This document shows, one piece after another, positions 44,058 to 53,786 of a DNA stretch of 64,000 nucleotides. Each line of letters starts with the position of its first letter. The stretch's first letter is position 1. The stretch comes from Enterococcus xiangfangensis (GTDB lineage: Bacteria; Bacillota; Bacilli; Lactobacillales; Enterococcaceae): contig NZ_BJDX01000002.1 of the NCBI RefSeq assembly GCF_005405365.1, forward strand, positions 310,001 through 374,000, written 5' to 3'. The notes below the pieces were generated by a model, which was not told where the DNA came from, ran no database searches, and saw only the letters and a program-made list of their open reading frames with translations. Both the position numbers and the translations under genes were made by a program.

Positions 44058-44753
44058 ATGCTATTAGTAGCTGGTACGATTGGTGCGGGTAAAAGCAGTC
44101 TGACAGATATGTTGTCACAGGAAATGAATTCAAAACCATTTTATGAGAACGTCGATGATAATGAAGTGCTGCCATTGTTTTACTCAAATCCAGAAAAATA
44201 TACATTTTTGTTGCAGATATTCTTTTTAAATAAACGTTTTTTGGCGATGAAAGATGCCTTAAAACAAGCAGATAATGTACTGGATCGTTCAATTTATGAG
44301 GATAGTTTGTTATTTCATTTAAATGCTGATCTTGGCAGAGTAAGCCAAGACGAAGTGATTCAATACGATAATTTATTGGATACTATGTTAAAAGAACTAG
44401 AACTTGCTGCACCACAAAAAAGACCTGATTTGTTAGTTCACATCAAAGTCTCTTTTGAAGTGATGTTGGAGCGAATCGAAAAAAGAGGCCGTGATTATGA
44501 ACAAATCGCTACAAATCCAGAGTTATTCGACTATTATCGACTGGTCAATCAACGGTATCAGCAATGGTTTGAAAACTTTGATATTTGTCCTAAGATCCAG
44601 ATCGACGGCGATCGTTATGATTTTGTCGCAGATCCTAAAGCCGCTGAAACGGTCGTTAAGCTAATTAAAGAAGAAGCAACCAAATTGAATCAGCACGCAC
44701 TTAAACGAGGAAGTTATTATTCAACAGAGAAGATCGAAAAGGGAATTTTTTAA
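44058..44753 (+). CDS. deoxynucleoside kinase family protein
   Basis: A 231-residue kinase of the dCK/dGK/dAK family that phosphorylates imported deoxynucleosides. P-loop GTIGAGKSS (6-14), LDRSIYEDSLLF (the DRS motif, about 75-86) and the lid RIEKRGRDYE (about 140). A C-terminal extension of ~15 residues follows the core. First gene of a pair with a PnuC-family transporter, behind NrdR-like boxes, a context that fits salvage of DNA precursors. Confidence 0.88.
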   Translation: MLLVAGTIGAGKSSLTDMLSQEMNSKPFYENVDDNEVLPLFYSNPEKYTFLLQIFFLNKRFLAMKDALKQADNVLDRSIYEDSLLFHLNADLGRVSQDEVIQYDNLLDTMLKELELAAPQKRPDLLVHIKVSFEVMLERIEKRGRDYEQIATNPELFDYYRLVNQRYQQWFENFDICPKIQIDGDRYDFVADPKAAETVVKLIKEEATKLNQHALKRGSYYSTEKIEKGIF

Positions 44754-44803
44754 GGCCTTTTTCAACTAAAAAAAGAACGAATGTTTTCTAGAAGGAGTCA
44801 TCA

Positions 44804-45544
44804 ATGTTAAATTATTTCAATTTTTTACTTCATCAATTAAAAGGGTGGCCGCAACAAAATTATTATCTCTTTTTCTTCAGTCTGGGTTGTCAGACGATGA
44901 CATTGGTGAATCAACCGATCAATTTGTTAACTGTGATCACATTCATAGGGACCACACTTGGGGTGTTATGTATTCTTTCAATCAGTGCCGCCAAGTCAGT
45001 TAACGGTGTCTTAGGGATTCTTTCTGCACTTTGTTTTATTTATGTCGGTTACTCGGCTAAAAATTATTTAAGTATTGGAGAACAGATTGCCTATATGATC
45101 ACTCTGGATATCCCCGTATTGTTAAGCAAAGAGTGGAACCATAATATGGCTTCAAAGATTCGTAAATTTACTGGGAAAATTTGGGTAATCGCTATTATCA
45201 GTACGATCATCGTGTATTTTATCTCAGGCTATTTGATCCAACGATTGACTGACGATCCACGTCCTTGGATCGATGCGATCGCTTTTTCAATCAGTTTAAG
45301 TGCTGGAATCATCAGCTTTTTACGTTACAATAATCAATATTTTTGGTGGTTGGCCTCAGGACTTGCTCAAATGGTCCTTTGGTATATTTCCTTTACACAT
45401 GGTTCAGCGAGTCTAGCGATGTTCGTCAATAGCTCGGTTTATTTGATCAATGATGTTTTGGCATTTACTGTTTCGCCTTGGTATAATAAAAAAACACGCG
45501 AAAATATGCAACAGATGGAAGAAGAATATTATCTAAGTCATTAG
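44804..45544 (+). CDS. PnuC-family transporter, probably deoxynucleoside type (PnuN)
   Basis: A 246-residue membrane protein with about seven helices. NNQYFWWLASGLAQMVLWYISF (about 182-203) is the Trp-rich PnuC signature. PnuC proteins carry nicotinamide riboside; relatives encoded beside deoxynucleoside kinases and NrdR boxes in lactic acid bacteria are assigned as deoxynucleoside transporters (PnuN). The gene pairing supports the latter. AAGGAG ribosome site; a strong terminator follows. Confidence 0.82.
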   Translation: MLNYFNFLLHQLKGWPQQNYYLFFFSLGCQTMTLVNQPINLLTVITFIGTTLGVLCILSISAAKSVNGVLGILSALCFIYVGYSAKNYLSIGEQIAYMITLDIPVLLSKEWNHNMASKIRKFTGKIWVIAIISTIIVYFISGYLIQRLTDDPRPWIDAIAFSISLSAGIISFLRYNNQYFWWLASGLAQMVLWYISFTHGSASLAMFVNSSVYLINDVLAFTVSPWYNKKTRENMQQMEEEYYLSH

Positions 45545-45550
45545 TAAACG

Positions 45551-45592
45551 AAAAAGACCTGACAATCGGATTAGATTGTCAGGTCTTTTTTT
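45551..45592. terminator. strong terminator after the transporter
   Basis: Perfect 16-bp stem AAAAAGACCTGACAAT / ATTGTCAGGTCTTTTT plus T run. The following ~277 bp to the LysR gene hold no recognised feature. Confidence 0.92.
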
Positions 45593-45869
45593 ACTTTCAG
45601 TAGTAAAACTAGTTGCTTAGCGTATGTTTTCTAATTAAATAGATCGTTTTTTATTTAACGATAGATCATAATATCAACAGTATTATATGCTTGCGATAAT
45701 TAATATAGTGTTATAAAAAGATATGATATGTTTTAATAGATCATCCCTTAAATGATAAAATCGGGATCAAGTCTGTTTAATTGTATTGGTGGCAGGAATA
45801 ATAATTAAAAGAAAAATGATTTTTTGAACGGTAGATTAAATAACGATATACTCATCAACCGTCACGGTT

Positions 45870-46793
45870 TTAGACGAGAATCTTAAAACCATAGCCACGA
45901 ATATGTTCTTTTAGGAGTTCTAAGTAATGCAAAGCCAACGGACTCAGTTCTAATTGCTGTTGTTTGATCCAACCTAAAGTAATCACATCGTCATACTCTA
46001 AAGGAATGGCCACGATTTTATCGTCATTTAACTCGCTGCTGATGATGCCCGAACTTATCGTATATCCATTGAGTCCGACCATGAGATTGAAAATCGTCGC
46101 GCGATCACTGACTTTGATATTTTTTTTGCGATCCCAAGTGCTCAAGATCTCTTCGGAAAAATAAAAAGAATTTGTTTCGCCCTGTTCATAAGACAAATAT
46201 GGGTAGCCTTCAAGATCTGTTAACCGGATCTTTTTTTTCGCTACTAAAGGATTGGAACGGCTAACGAATACATGCGGTTTCGCTTCAAAAAGTGGTGTGA
46301 ATTCAAGTCCTTTTTCTTTAAATAATTTTTTCATGACTTGTTGGTTGAATGAATTCAAGTATAAGATCCCTAACTCGCTTTTGAAGCTGGTCAAATCGTC
46401 AAAAATATTTTCTGTTTCTGTTTCGCGCAAAGTAAAGTTGTATTCATCAGAATTCACTGTGCGTAATAGTTCCACAAATGCATGGACCACAAACGCGTAA
46501 TGTTGAGCGGAGACGGAGAAACTCTGTTTCCGCAGCGGCTTATTTTTGAATTTCTCTTCTAACAGATTGACTTGATCTAAAATCTGACGGCAGTAAATCA
46601 AAAATTCACGTCCTTCAGATGTGGGAATAATCCCTTGTTTATTGCGAACAAGCAGTTGAACGTTCATTTCATTTTCTAATTCCTTCAATGCATTCGAAAG
46701 GCTGGGCTGAGTCAGATATAATGCCTTCGCGGCTTCATTGATTGAGCCTTTTTCAATAATTTTTTCAAAATAAATCAGTTGTTGCAAACGCAT
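45870..46793 (-). CDS. LysR-family regulator divergent from metE
   Basis: A 307-residue LysR protein: N-terminal winged helix (about 1-60, INEAAKALYLTQPSLSNALKELENEM) and a two-lobe effector domain. It resembles the CmbR/MtaR/FhuR group that controls sulfur amino acid genes in lactic acid bacteria. It is divergent from metE-metF with a dyad between them, so it is the likely activator or repressor of that pair. A second paralogue lies at 52691 (both have a F-x-VS-x-QHY motif at about residue 92-100). Confidence 0.87.
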   Translation of the reverse strand: MRLQQLIYFEKIIEKGSINEAAKALYLTQPSLSNALKELENEMNVQLLVRNKQGIIPTSEGREFLIYCRQILDQVNLLEEKFKNKPLRKQSFSVSAQHYAFVVHAFVELLRTVNSDEYNFTLRETETENIFDDLTSFKSELGILYLNSFNQQVMKKLFKEKGLEFTPLFEAKPHVFVSRSNPLVAKKKIRLTDLEGYPYLSYEQGETNSFYFSEEILSTWDRKKNIKVSDRATIFNLMVGLNGYTISSGIISSELNDDKIVAIPLEYDDVITLGWIKQQQLELSPLALHYLELLKEHIRGYGFKILV

Positions 46794-46827
46794 AATGTCA
46801 CCTCTATTTTTTATGAGTATAACGGAT

Positions 46828-46848
46828 GTTATAGCGAAAGGCTATAAC
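46828..46848. promoter_or_regulatory. LysR-type dyad upstream of metE
   Basis: Perfect inverted repeat GTTATAGC (46828-46835), 5 bases, GCTATAAC (46841-46848), containing the T-N11-A core expected for LysR proteins, placed about 80 bp before metE and 35 bp before the divergent lysR start. Confidence 0.7.
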
Positions 46849-46927
46849 TAGTTATTACTTTTTTCAGTTATTCAAGTAAAAAGAAGCGTGCTAATGTTGT
46901 CCGTACACAACTGAAGGAGGAAGTTAT

Positions 46928-49171
46928 ATGAAAACATCGATTATTGGATTTCCTAGAATTGGAGAAAATCGGGAATTAAAATTCGCAACTGAAAAATACT
47001 TTAGAAAAGAGTTAACAATTGACGAATTGGAGACTTTTTCAAAAGAGTTGCGCCAAAAACATTGGGAATTAATTAAAAATAGCGGGGTTGAAGGCATTCC
47101 TAGTAATGATTTCTCCCTTTACGATACAACCCTTGATGCAGCCTATTTACTAAATATTATTCCAAAAGAAGTAACCGAGCTGAACCTATCTGAAAGCGAA
47201 AAATACTTTGCTTTAGCCCGCGGGTATCAAGGCGAAAAAGGCGATATTAAAGCTCGACCAATGAAAAAATGGTTCAACACGAATTATCATTACATCGTGC
47301 CGAAATTTGAAAAAGAGACCAATATTTTTGTCAGCGGCGATAAAATTTTCAAGGAATATCAAGAAGCAAAAGATTTAGGGATAAATACTCGCCCAGTGAT
47401 CGTTGGACCATTCACCTTGCTGCAATTGAGTGAGTTTGCCCCTGGGGTCGATCGTGCAGTCGTTGCTGAAAAATTAACAGACGCGTATAAAGAAATTTTA
47501 CAACGTCTTAGCGAATTAGGTGCCGAATGGATCCAATTAGATGAACCAAGTTTAGTGAAAGATCTAACATCTGAAGAATTGCAAGAATTCAAAGCGATCT
47601 ATCAAGTATTATTAGCAGATTCAACAATCAATGTCTTGCTGCAAACATATTTTGGCGATATTCGTGATGCCTATGAAACAGTGATCAATCTGCCGTTTGC
47701 TGGTGTTGGCTTGGACTTTATTGAAGGACGCAAAACTTTGGAATTAGTTAAACAAGGCTTTCCGCAAGACAAAGTGTTGTTTGCCGGTGTAGTGAACGGA
47801 AAAAATATTTGGCGCAACAATTATCAACAGACGATCGAAGTATTGAAGCAAGTCGAACAAGAAAAACTGGTTTTAACAACTTCTTGCTCATTATTGCATG
47901 TACCTTTTACTACTGAAAACGAAACGTTCTCAACAGAGATTAAGCAACATTTTGCCTTTGCTAAAGAAAAGCTAACAGAATTAGCAGAGTTAGCGGCGAT
48001 TTTAGCGAACACTGATGAATCATTGAAGGCCAATCAGAAATTATTTGCTAAAAGTCGTTTTACCGAGAATAAGACGGTTCAAGAGAAAATCAAAGCATTG
48101 ACTGCGGCAGACTATGTTCGTAAACCCATCTTTGAAGAACGGGTAAGTGTACAAAAGACTGCATTTGATTTTCCAGTATTACCGACGACTACGATCGGGT
48201 CTTTCCCACAAACAAGAGAAGTGAAGCAGACTCGGGCAAAATATAAACGTCAAGAAATCAGCGAAGAAACCTACGATCAATTTATTGCTCAACAAATCAA
48301 TGAATGGATTGAATGGCAAGAACAAATCGGCTTAGATGTTTTAGTCCATGGAGAGTTTGAAAGAAATGATATGGTCGAATATTTCGGTCAAAACTTGTCT
48401 GGTTATCTATTCAGCAAAAACGGCTGGGTTCAGTCGTATGGTACTCGTGGAGTGAAACCGCCGATCATTTGGGGCGATGTTGCGCGGGAAAAACCGATCA
48501 CAGTGAAATGGTCCGCCTATGCTCAAAAACAAACAGAAAAGATCGTCAAAGGAATGCTGACAGGTCCGGTCACGATCTTAAACTGGTCATTTCCGCGAGA
48601 AGACATCAGCTTGAAAGACTCGACTTTGCAAATTGCTTTAGCGATTCAAGAAGAAGTCCTGGATTTAGAAAAGAATGGTGTCCGAGTGATCCAGATCGAT
48701 GAAGCGGCACTACGCGAAAAATTACCGCTAAGAAAAACAGACTGGTATTCAGAATATTTGGATTGGTCGATTCCGGCCTTTCGTTTAGTACACAGCAAAG
48801 TCCAAGCAACGACCCAGATCCATACGCATATGTGCTATAGCGAATTTACAGATATTATTCCGGCCATTGACCAAATGGATGCTGATGTGATCTCTTTTGA
48901 GGCCTCACGCTCAAATCTAGCCATTTTAGATGAATTGAAACAGCAAAACTTCAAAACAGCCGTTGGTCCGGGGGTCTATGACATCCATTCACCGCGAATT
49001 CCAGCAGTTGAAGAAATCAAGCAAACGATCGGTAAAATTTTAGCGAAAGTGCCTTTAGAAAAAGTTTGGATCAATCCTGATTGCGGTTTGAAAACACGGG
49101 GGATTCCAGAAACGACTGCCAGCTTGACGAACATGACAGAAGCGGTGAAACAAATCAGAGAGGAACTGTAG
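46928..49171 (+). CDS. metE: cobalamin-independent methionine synthase
   Basis: A 747-residue zinc enzyme transferring a methyl group from 5-methyl-tetrahydrofolate-triglutamate to homocysteine. Two MetE barrels, with the N-terminal one starting [19 protein letters not shown]. Zinc ligands are visible as His634 and Cys636 (THMCYSEF) and Cys719 ([10 protein letters not shown]). [15 protein letters not shown] opens the catalytic half at about residue 416. Strong ribosome site GGAGGA. Followed 3 bp later by metF, which supplies its methyl donor. Confidence 0.96.
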   Translation: MKTSIIGFPRIGENRELKFATEKYFRKELTIDELETFSKELRQKHWELIKNSGVEGIPSNDFSLYDTTLDAAYLLNIIPKEVTELNLSESEKYFALARGYQGEKGDIKARPMKKWFNTNYHYIVPKFEKETNIFVSGDKIFKEYQEAKDLGINTRPVIVGPFTLLQLSEFAPGVDRAVVAEKLTDAYKEILQRLSELGAEWIQLDEPSLVKDLTSEELQEFKAIYQVLLADSTINVLLQTYFGDIRDAYETVINLPFAGVGLDFIEGRKTLELVKQGFPQDKVLFAGVVNGKNIWRNNYQQTIEVLKQVEQEKLVLTTSCSLLHVPFTTENETFSTEIKQHFAFAKEKLTELAELAAILANTDESLKANQKLFAKSRFTENKTVQEKIKALTAADYVRKPIFEERVSVQKTAFDFPVLPTTTIGSFPQTREVKQTRAKYKRQEISEETYDQFIAQQINEWIEWQEQIGLDVLVHGEFERNDMVEYFGQNLSGYLFSKNGWVQSYGTRGVKPPIIWGDVAREKPITVKWSAYAQKQTEKIVKGMLTGPVTILNWSFPREDISLKDSTLQIALAIQEEVLDLEKNGVRVIQIDEAALREKLPLRKTDWYSEYLDWSIPAFRLVHSKVQATTQIHTHMCYSEFTDIIPAIDQMDADVISFEASRSNLAILDELKQQNFKTAVGPGVYDIHSPRIPAVEEIKQTIGKILAKVPLEKVWINPDCGLKTRGIPETTASLTNMTEAVKQIREEL

Positions 49172-49174
49172 CCT

Positions 49175-50032
49175 ATGTCCAGTACATTATCGTTTGAAGT
49201 TTTTCCGCCGAACACTCAAGTTGGGGCGAACAAGCTTTTTAAAACGCTGAAAGAGTTGCAGCAGTTACAACCTGATTTCATCAGTGTGACTTGTAGCAAT
49301 AATCGCCAAACGATTGAAGAGACGACCTTAAAAGTGGCTGACTATATTCATAATGAGTTGAAAGTTCCAACGATCGCACATCTACCAGCGGTTTATTTGA
49401 ATCAAGCGCAGCTAGACGGCTTAGTCAAACAATTAGATGCAATTGGGATCAATCAAATCTTAGCCTTGCGGGGGGACATTTTGCCAGAGTTGCCGCCGGA
49501 GAAAGATTTTCATTACGCAAGCGATCTGATTGATTATGTGAAAAAAGAAGCGCCGCATTTTCATATCAGTGGAGCCTGTTATCCTGAAGCACATCCCGAA
49601 TCGCTCAGCCGAGTTGAAGATATAAAAAACTTGAAGAAAAAAGTCTCAGTCGGCTGTGAACAGCTGATCACCCAGTTGTTTTTTGATAATGAGCTGTTTT
49701 ATCACTTCCAAGAAGCCTGTTATTTAGCGGATATCAAGGTCCCTATCCTTGCAGGAATTATGCCGATCGTTAATCGTAATCAAGCGCTGCGTTTGATCAA
49801 GACGACGCAGACCAAATTGCCCCGTAAGTTTTTAGCGATTTTAGAAAAATACGAGCACGACCCAGTTGCGTTAAAAGAGGCCGGGCTGGCTTATGCAATC
49901 GATCAGATCGTTGATTTGACAACGCAGGATGTTGCAGGGATTCATTTGTACACGATGAACAATGCTGAAGTCGCAAAACATATTTATCATAACACCAAAA
50001 ATGTCTTGCACGGCCAAGTCAAAGCAGGTTAA
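49175..50032 (+). CDS. metF: 5,10-methylenetetrahydrofolate reductase
   Basis: A 285-residue flavoprotein making the methyl-tetrahydrofolate used by MetE. Signatures: LSFEVFPP (5-12; Glu acid of the active site), FISVTCSNN (about 36-44), LALRGD (about 95-100), HISGACYPEAHPE (about 128-140), ITQLFFDN (about 168-175) and AGIMPI (about 193-198). Full length for the family. Cotranscribed with metE. Confidence 0.95.
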   Translation: MSSTLSFEVFPPNTQVGANKLFKTLKELQQLQPDFISVTCSNNRQTIEETTLKVADYIHNELKVPTIAHLPAVYLNQAQLDGLVKQLDAIGINQILALRGDILPELPPEKDFHYASDLIDYVKKEAPHFHISGACYPEAHPESLSRVEDIKNLKKKVSVGCEQLITQLFFDNELFYHFQEACYLADIKVPILAGIMPIVNRNQALRLIKTTQTKLPRKFLAILEKYEHDPVALKEAGLAYAIDQIVDLTTQDVAGIHLYTMNNAEVAKHIYHNTKNVLHGQVKAG

Positions 50033-50043
50033 TTTTTTTACAT

Positions 50044-50071
50044 TTGACATAAATGATAAAATGATTATAAT
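50044..50071 (+). promoter_or_regulatory. promoter of the T-box operon
   Basis: Perfect -35 TTGACA (50044-50049) and -10 TATAAT (50066-50071) separated by 16 bp. Full consensus suits a unit controlled afterwards by transcription termination. Confidence 0.85.
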
Positions 50072-50078
50072 TAGGTTA

Positions 50079-50338
50079 ACGTTAATAATGAAACAGTGAA
50101 GAGAAGAGTAATTGACGGCACTAGATACAGAGACCTCGGTTGGTGAGAAAGAGGGCAAAGTAAACTCAATGAAGATGAGCTCTGAGTTTTCTAACGGGTT
50201 AACGCTTGTTAGACGGTAGCGACCGTTATTCCGCCGAGCTTCATTTGGAGCTGTCGAGGTATTTTTTAATACGAATTTGGGTGGTAACACGGTTCAAACC
50301 GTCCCTTTGTCTTATTGGCAAGGGGACGGTTTTTTTTA
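50079..50338 (+). promoter_or_regulatory. T-box leader, methionine type
   Basis: A ~260-nt leader ending in a terminator (AACCGTCCC / GGGGACGGTT, 50297-50331, then eight T). The T-box sequence GGGTGGTAACACGG (50279-50292) contains UGGU, which pairs with the ACCA end of uncharged tRNA-Met. The specifier region holds ATG triplets at 50169 and 50175 (CTCAATGAAGATGAGC), consistent with Met. Uncharged tRNA-Met would favour the antiterminator and switch on patB-metI. Confidence 0.88.
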
Positions 50339-50359
50339 TTCTATTGAAGGGGTGAGTGA

Positions 50360-51559
50360 ATGGAAAAAGCAGAATTTATTCAAAACTATTATCAACAAAG
50401 ACAACAGACCGATTCATTAAAATGGGATGGTTTGAAAGAACGTTATGGCGATGGTGGATTATTACCTTTATGGGTAGCAGACATGGATTTTTCTGTTCCT
50501 TCGTTTATTCAAGAAGCCTTGAAACAGCGGATCGATCACGGAATCTTCGGCTATTCATTAGTGCCAGAAACGTATTTTTCAACTTACCAACGTTGGCAAA
50601 AACGCCATGAACAGACAGCCTTTCAAAAAGATTGGCTGCACTTTACGACTGGCGTTGTTCAAGGGCTTTACGATTTGATCAATTGTTTCACAAATGAAGG
50701 GGATCAAGTCATCATCCAGCCGCCGGTCTATTATCCATTCTTTGACGCAATCAGAAAACAAAATCGTCAATTAGTAACCTCAGAACTAGTGGAAACAGAA
50801 GACGGCTATCAAATGGATCTAGCGAATTTTGAAAATAAATTGATCACTAATGATGTGAAATTATTTGTGCTCTGTTCGCCACATAATCCAGTTGGACGAG
50901 TTTGGAACAAAGCAGAATTAAAAGAGATCCTTCGTTTGTGCAAAGAAAACGACGTGCTAGTTATTTCAGATGAAATTCATTCAGATTTAATTTTGCCTGG
51001 CCATTCATTTGTTTCAGCTGTAACCGTGGCGGAAGAATTAGATTTTTTGGATCATCTGATCGTCTGCAACGCACCATCTAAAACTTTCAATTTAGCCGCA
51101 TTGCTGAATGCTCACATTTGGCTGCCGGATAAAAAATTGCAAAAAAAATATCAAACGTGGGAAAGTATCCATCGGCAAACAGAAAATAGTTTGTTAGGAC
51201 AACTTGCCGGACAAAAGGCTTACGATCAGGGTGATGAGTGGCTGCAAAGTTTACTGACAGTCATCGGTCAGAATTATCAACTGCTGAAAAAACAGTTGGC
51301 TGAAAATATACCTGAAATTAAAATCCACGATCTTCAAGGGACCTATTTAGCTTGGTTAGATTTGCGAAACTGGCTCTCAACAGTTGAAACGAAGCAGTTT
51401 ATCCAAGAACAAGCCGGTTTGGCAATTGATTATGGCGAATGGTTTTCACCTGAAACAAAAGGATTCATTCGGATCAATTTAGCGACAAGTCCCGACAATA
51501 TTGAGTCAACCGTAAAAAGATTAATAGCGGTCAACCGTAAAATCAAAGGAGGAAATTAA
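50360..51559 (+). CDS. patB: MalY/PatB-type cystathionine beta-lyase
   Basis: A 399-residue fold-type I PLP enzyme of the PatB/MalY group that splits cystathionine to homocysteine, pyruvate and ammonia. It opens with DSLKWDGLKERYGDGGLLPLWVADMDF, typical for the group; CSPHNPVGRVW (about 173), SDEIHSDL (about 205) and the PLP lysine in NAPSKTFNLAAL (about 237) follow. T-box control points to methionine synthesis. Two bases separate it from metI. Confidence 0.9.
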   Translation: MEKAEFIQNYYQQRQQTDSLKWDGLKERYGDGGLLPLWVADMDFSVPSFIQEALKQRIDHGIFGYSLVPETYFSTYQRWQKRHEQTAFQKDWLHFTTGVVQGLYDLINCFTNEGDQVIIQPPVYYPFFDAIRKQNRQLVTSELVETEDGYQMDLANFENKLITNDVKLFVLCSPHNPVGRVWNKAELKEILRLCKENDVLVISDEIHSDLILPGHSFVSAVTVAEELDFLDHLIVCNAPSKTFNLAALLNAHIWLPDKKLQKKYQTWESIHRQTENSLLGQLAGQKAYDQGDEWLQSLLTVIGQNYQLLKKQLAENIPEIKIHDLQGTYLAWLDLRNWLSTVETKQFIQEQAGLAIDYGEWFSPETKGFIRINLATSPDNIESTVKRLIAVNRKIKGGN

Positions 51560-51561
51560 CT

Positions 51562-52656
51562 ATGTATCATACAGCGACAGAATTAGCCCAAATCGGGAAT
51601 CATAGCGACAAACAAACAGGAGCCGTTTCCGCACCAATCTATTTATCCACGACGTATTCCCATCCAGAATTAGGTCAAAGTACCGGATATGATTACACAC
51701 GAACAAAAAATCCAACACGAACGATCTTAGAAGACGCACTGGCAAAATTAGAAGCAGGAAGTCAAGGAATCGTGACGAGCTCAGGAATGAGTGCGATCCA
51801 ATTAGTCTTCAATTATTTTCCCGCCAAAAGTGAATTTTTAGTCTCTCGCGATCTTTACGGCGGTAGCTATCGCTATTTTAAAGAATTGGAGCGTCAAAAT
51901 TCTTCAGTCTTTCATTATTTCGATGATTTTGCCAGTTTAAAGAGTCAATTGAACGAAGACATCGATGCCGTCTTTTTGGAAACACCGACAAATCCTTTGA
52001 TGCAAGAAGCTTCGATTGCTGAAACAGCAAAACTTGCTCAACAAAATAATGCCCTATTGATCGTAGACAACACCTTCTCCACACCGTTAAGACAACAACC
52101 GCTAAAAGATGGTGCGGATATTGTCGTTCATTCTGGTACGAAATTTTTAAGTGGACACAATGATTTGCTTGCAGGTGTCGTAGTCGCTAAAGATGCGGAG
52201 CTAGGAGAAAAATTGGCTTGGCTCTGTAACACGACTGGTCCTACTTTATCAAGTTTTGATAGTTGGTTGTTTATCCGCAGCTTAAAAACATTGAAAGTTC
52301 GATTTGAACAACAAGAGCGCAATGCGCAAGAAATCGCCGAAGCATTAAAAACATTTCCGCAAATAGAAAAAGTACTGTATCCTGGAATCGGGGGAATGAT
52401 CAGTTTTTATGTCAATGATGCAAAAAAAATCGATCGTTTTTTAGCCGAATTAAAATTGATTACTTTTGCCGAAAGTTTAGGTGGCGTAGAGACGTTGATC
52501 ACGTATCCGACAACGCAAACCCATGCGGATATTCCGAAAGAATTGCGGGAATCTTATGGGTTGACCGATAAGCTATTGCGCCTTTCGGTTGGGATCGAAG
52601 ACAGTCAAGACTTGTTATCTGATCTTACTCAAGGATTAAAGGTATTCGAAAGTTAG
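51562..52656 (+). CDS. metI: cystathionine gamma-synthase/O-acylhomoserine (thiol)-lyase
   Basis: A 364-residue Cys/Met metabolism PLP enzyme. Signatures: YDYTRTKNPTR (about 45-55), SSGMSAIQ (about 73-80), ETPTNPLM (about 140), VDNTFSTP (about 168) and the PLP lysine in VHSGTKFLSGHND (about 192-204). Together with PatB it forms the two-step route from O-acylhomoserine and cysteine to homocysteine, as with MetI/PatB (MetC) in Bacillus. Exact synthase versus sulfhydrylase activity is not decidable from sequence. Confidence 0.88.
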   Translation: MYHTATELAQIGNHSDKQTGAVSAPIYLSTTYSHPELGQSTGYDYTRTKNPTRTILEDALAKLEAGSQGIVTSSGMSAIQLVFNYFPAKSEFLVSRDLYGGSYRYFKELERQNSSVFHYFDDFASLKSQLNEDIDAVFLETPTNPLMQEASIAETAKLAQQNNALLIVDNTFSTPLRQQPLKDGADIVVHSGTKFLSGHNDLLAGVVVAKDAELGEKLAWLCNTTGPTLSSFDSWLFIRSLKTLKVRFEQQERNAQEIAEALKTFPQIEKVLYPGIGGMISFYVNDAKKIDRFLAELKLITFAESLGGVETLITYPTTQTHADIPKELRESYGLTDKLLRLSVGIEDSQDLLSDLTQGLKVFES

Positions 52657-52690
52657 GGATCGTTGGTTGAATGATCGAGGAGGAAGAAAA

Positions 52691-53614
52691 ATGAATTTAC
52701 AGCAATACCGATATGTTTTGACTATTGCCCAAGTAGGGAGTTTTAGTCAGGCTGCCAAGGAATTATTTGTGACACAGCCTAGTCTTTCCAGTTCAATCAA
52801 AGAAATAGAAAATGAATTAGATGTCCAACTGTTTCACCGCTCAAAGTCAGGCGTTTGCCTGACTGAAGCGGGTAGTGATTTTTTGATTTACGCAAAGCGG
52901 ATCTTATCGCAAGTGGAAGAGATGGAGAAACATTTTGTGTCAGGGACTAAAAAAAATTTTACTGTAAGTTCGCAGCACTATGATTTTTTATATGATCCCT
53001 TCATAAAAGTTACGAAAAAATTTCAAACAGCATGCCAGAATTTTTATTTAGTTGAGACAACGACTCAGAAAATATTGGAAAGTATTCGGGATTTTGAAAG
53101 CGAACTAGGGATCTTATACTTAAATCCGCAGAGTAAACGAATGTTTGAGCGTTATTTCAGTCAAGAAAGTCTTAATTTTGAGGTGTTGGGTAATTTTTCT
53201 ACGCATATCTATTTAGGAAAGAATCATCCGCTAGCAGCTAAGCCCGTTTTGACCAATGACGATCTAATTGCTTATCCGCAAGTTCGATTTATTCAAGAAG
53301 ATCACGGTTCTGCTCATTTAGATGAAGACCCGATCAATAGTTCCAAAGAACAATCAAATCTTTATACAAACGATCGCGGGACGTTAATGAATTTATTGGA
53401 TGCCTCAGATGCCTATGCTTCTGGTCTGGGAATTCTCAACGAATTAACAAAAGATCAAATCGTTTTGCGGCCATTAAAAGACGCCGATGTCCACTCATTA
53501 GTCGTAATCACCAATACTCGGCGCAAGCAATCAGAAATGGGCGCGTTCTTTTTGGCAGAATTAAAACGGACGTTACAAAAAACACAAGATGATATAGTTA
53601 AAACCAATGGATAG
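52691..53614 (+). CDS. LysR-family regulator of sulfur metabolism (paralogue)
   Basis: About 307 residues: winged helix GSFSQAAKELFVTQPSLSSSIKEIENEL, then an effector domain with FTVSSQHYDFLYDPF and ELGILYLN, as in the LysR protein at 45870. The frame opens at TTG 52667; CGAGGAGGA sets the start at ATG 52691. It follows metI by 34 bp without terminator, so it is read from the T-box operon when Met-tRNA runs low, and may act on the island's other promoters. Confidence 0.87.
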   Translation: MNLQQYRYVLTIAQVGSFSQAAKELFVTQPSLSSSIKEIENELDVQLFHRSKSGVCLTEAGSDFLIYAKRILSQVEEMEKHFVSGTKKNFTVSSQHYDFLYDPFIKVTKKFQTACQNFYLVETTTQKILESIRDFESELGILYLNPQSKRMFERYFSQESLNFEVLGNFSTHIYLGKNHPLAAKPVLTNDDLIAYPQVRFIQEDHGSAHLDEDPINSSKEQSNLYTNDRGTLMNLLDASDAYASGLGILNELTKDQIVLRPLKDADVHSLVVITNTRRKQSEMGAFFLAELKRTLQKTQDDIVKTNG

Positions 53615-53631
53615 TCATAAAATTTATCAAT

Positions 53632-53667
53632 TGGATTAACTGTACGATCAACTGTATAGTTAATCCA
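53632..53667 (+). promoter_or_regulatory. promoter with overlapping dyad before the attenuator
   Basis: -10 TATAGT (53655-53660) with a weak -35 TTGGAT (53631-53636, 18 bp). Perfect 10-bp arms TGGATTAACT (53632-53641) and AGTTAATCCA (53658-53667) bracket the promoter, and AACTGTA is repeated directly at 53639 and 53650. A regulator dyad, perhaps for one of the LysR proteins. Confidence 0.5.
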
Positions 53668-53702
53668 TTAAATAGAACGAATTTTGGAAGGGGCATTTTT
53701 TT

Positions 53703-53786
53703 ATGGAAGAGTTCAAACAAGCACATAAAATGATGATGCCATGCATGATGTGTCTATGTCCATCATGTTCTTTGGTATCCCCTTGA
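53703..53786 (+). CDS. Met/Cys-rich leader peptide
   Basis: A 27-codon ORF behind GGAAGGGG (9-base spacing). It encodes MEEFKQAHKMMMPCMMCLC followed by PSCSLVSP: six Met and four Cys, with ten of these sulfur residues among the 27 codons, nine of them between codons 10 and 22. It is followed by a perfect terminator and then by cysteine/methionine genes. The composition and place are those of a regulatory leader peptide rather than a functional protein. Too short for usual gene calling. Confidence 0.75.
   Translation: MEEFKQAHKMMMPCMMCLCPSCSLVSP

Noticed and set aside
46794-46927. S-box, SMK-box or T-box ahead of metE
   Set aside because: The gap is 134 bp, without the conserved elements and without a terminator; only the LysR dyad stands out.
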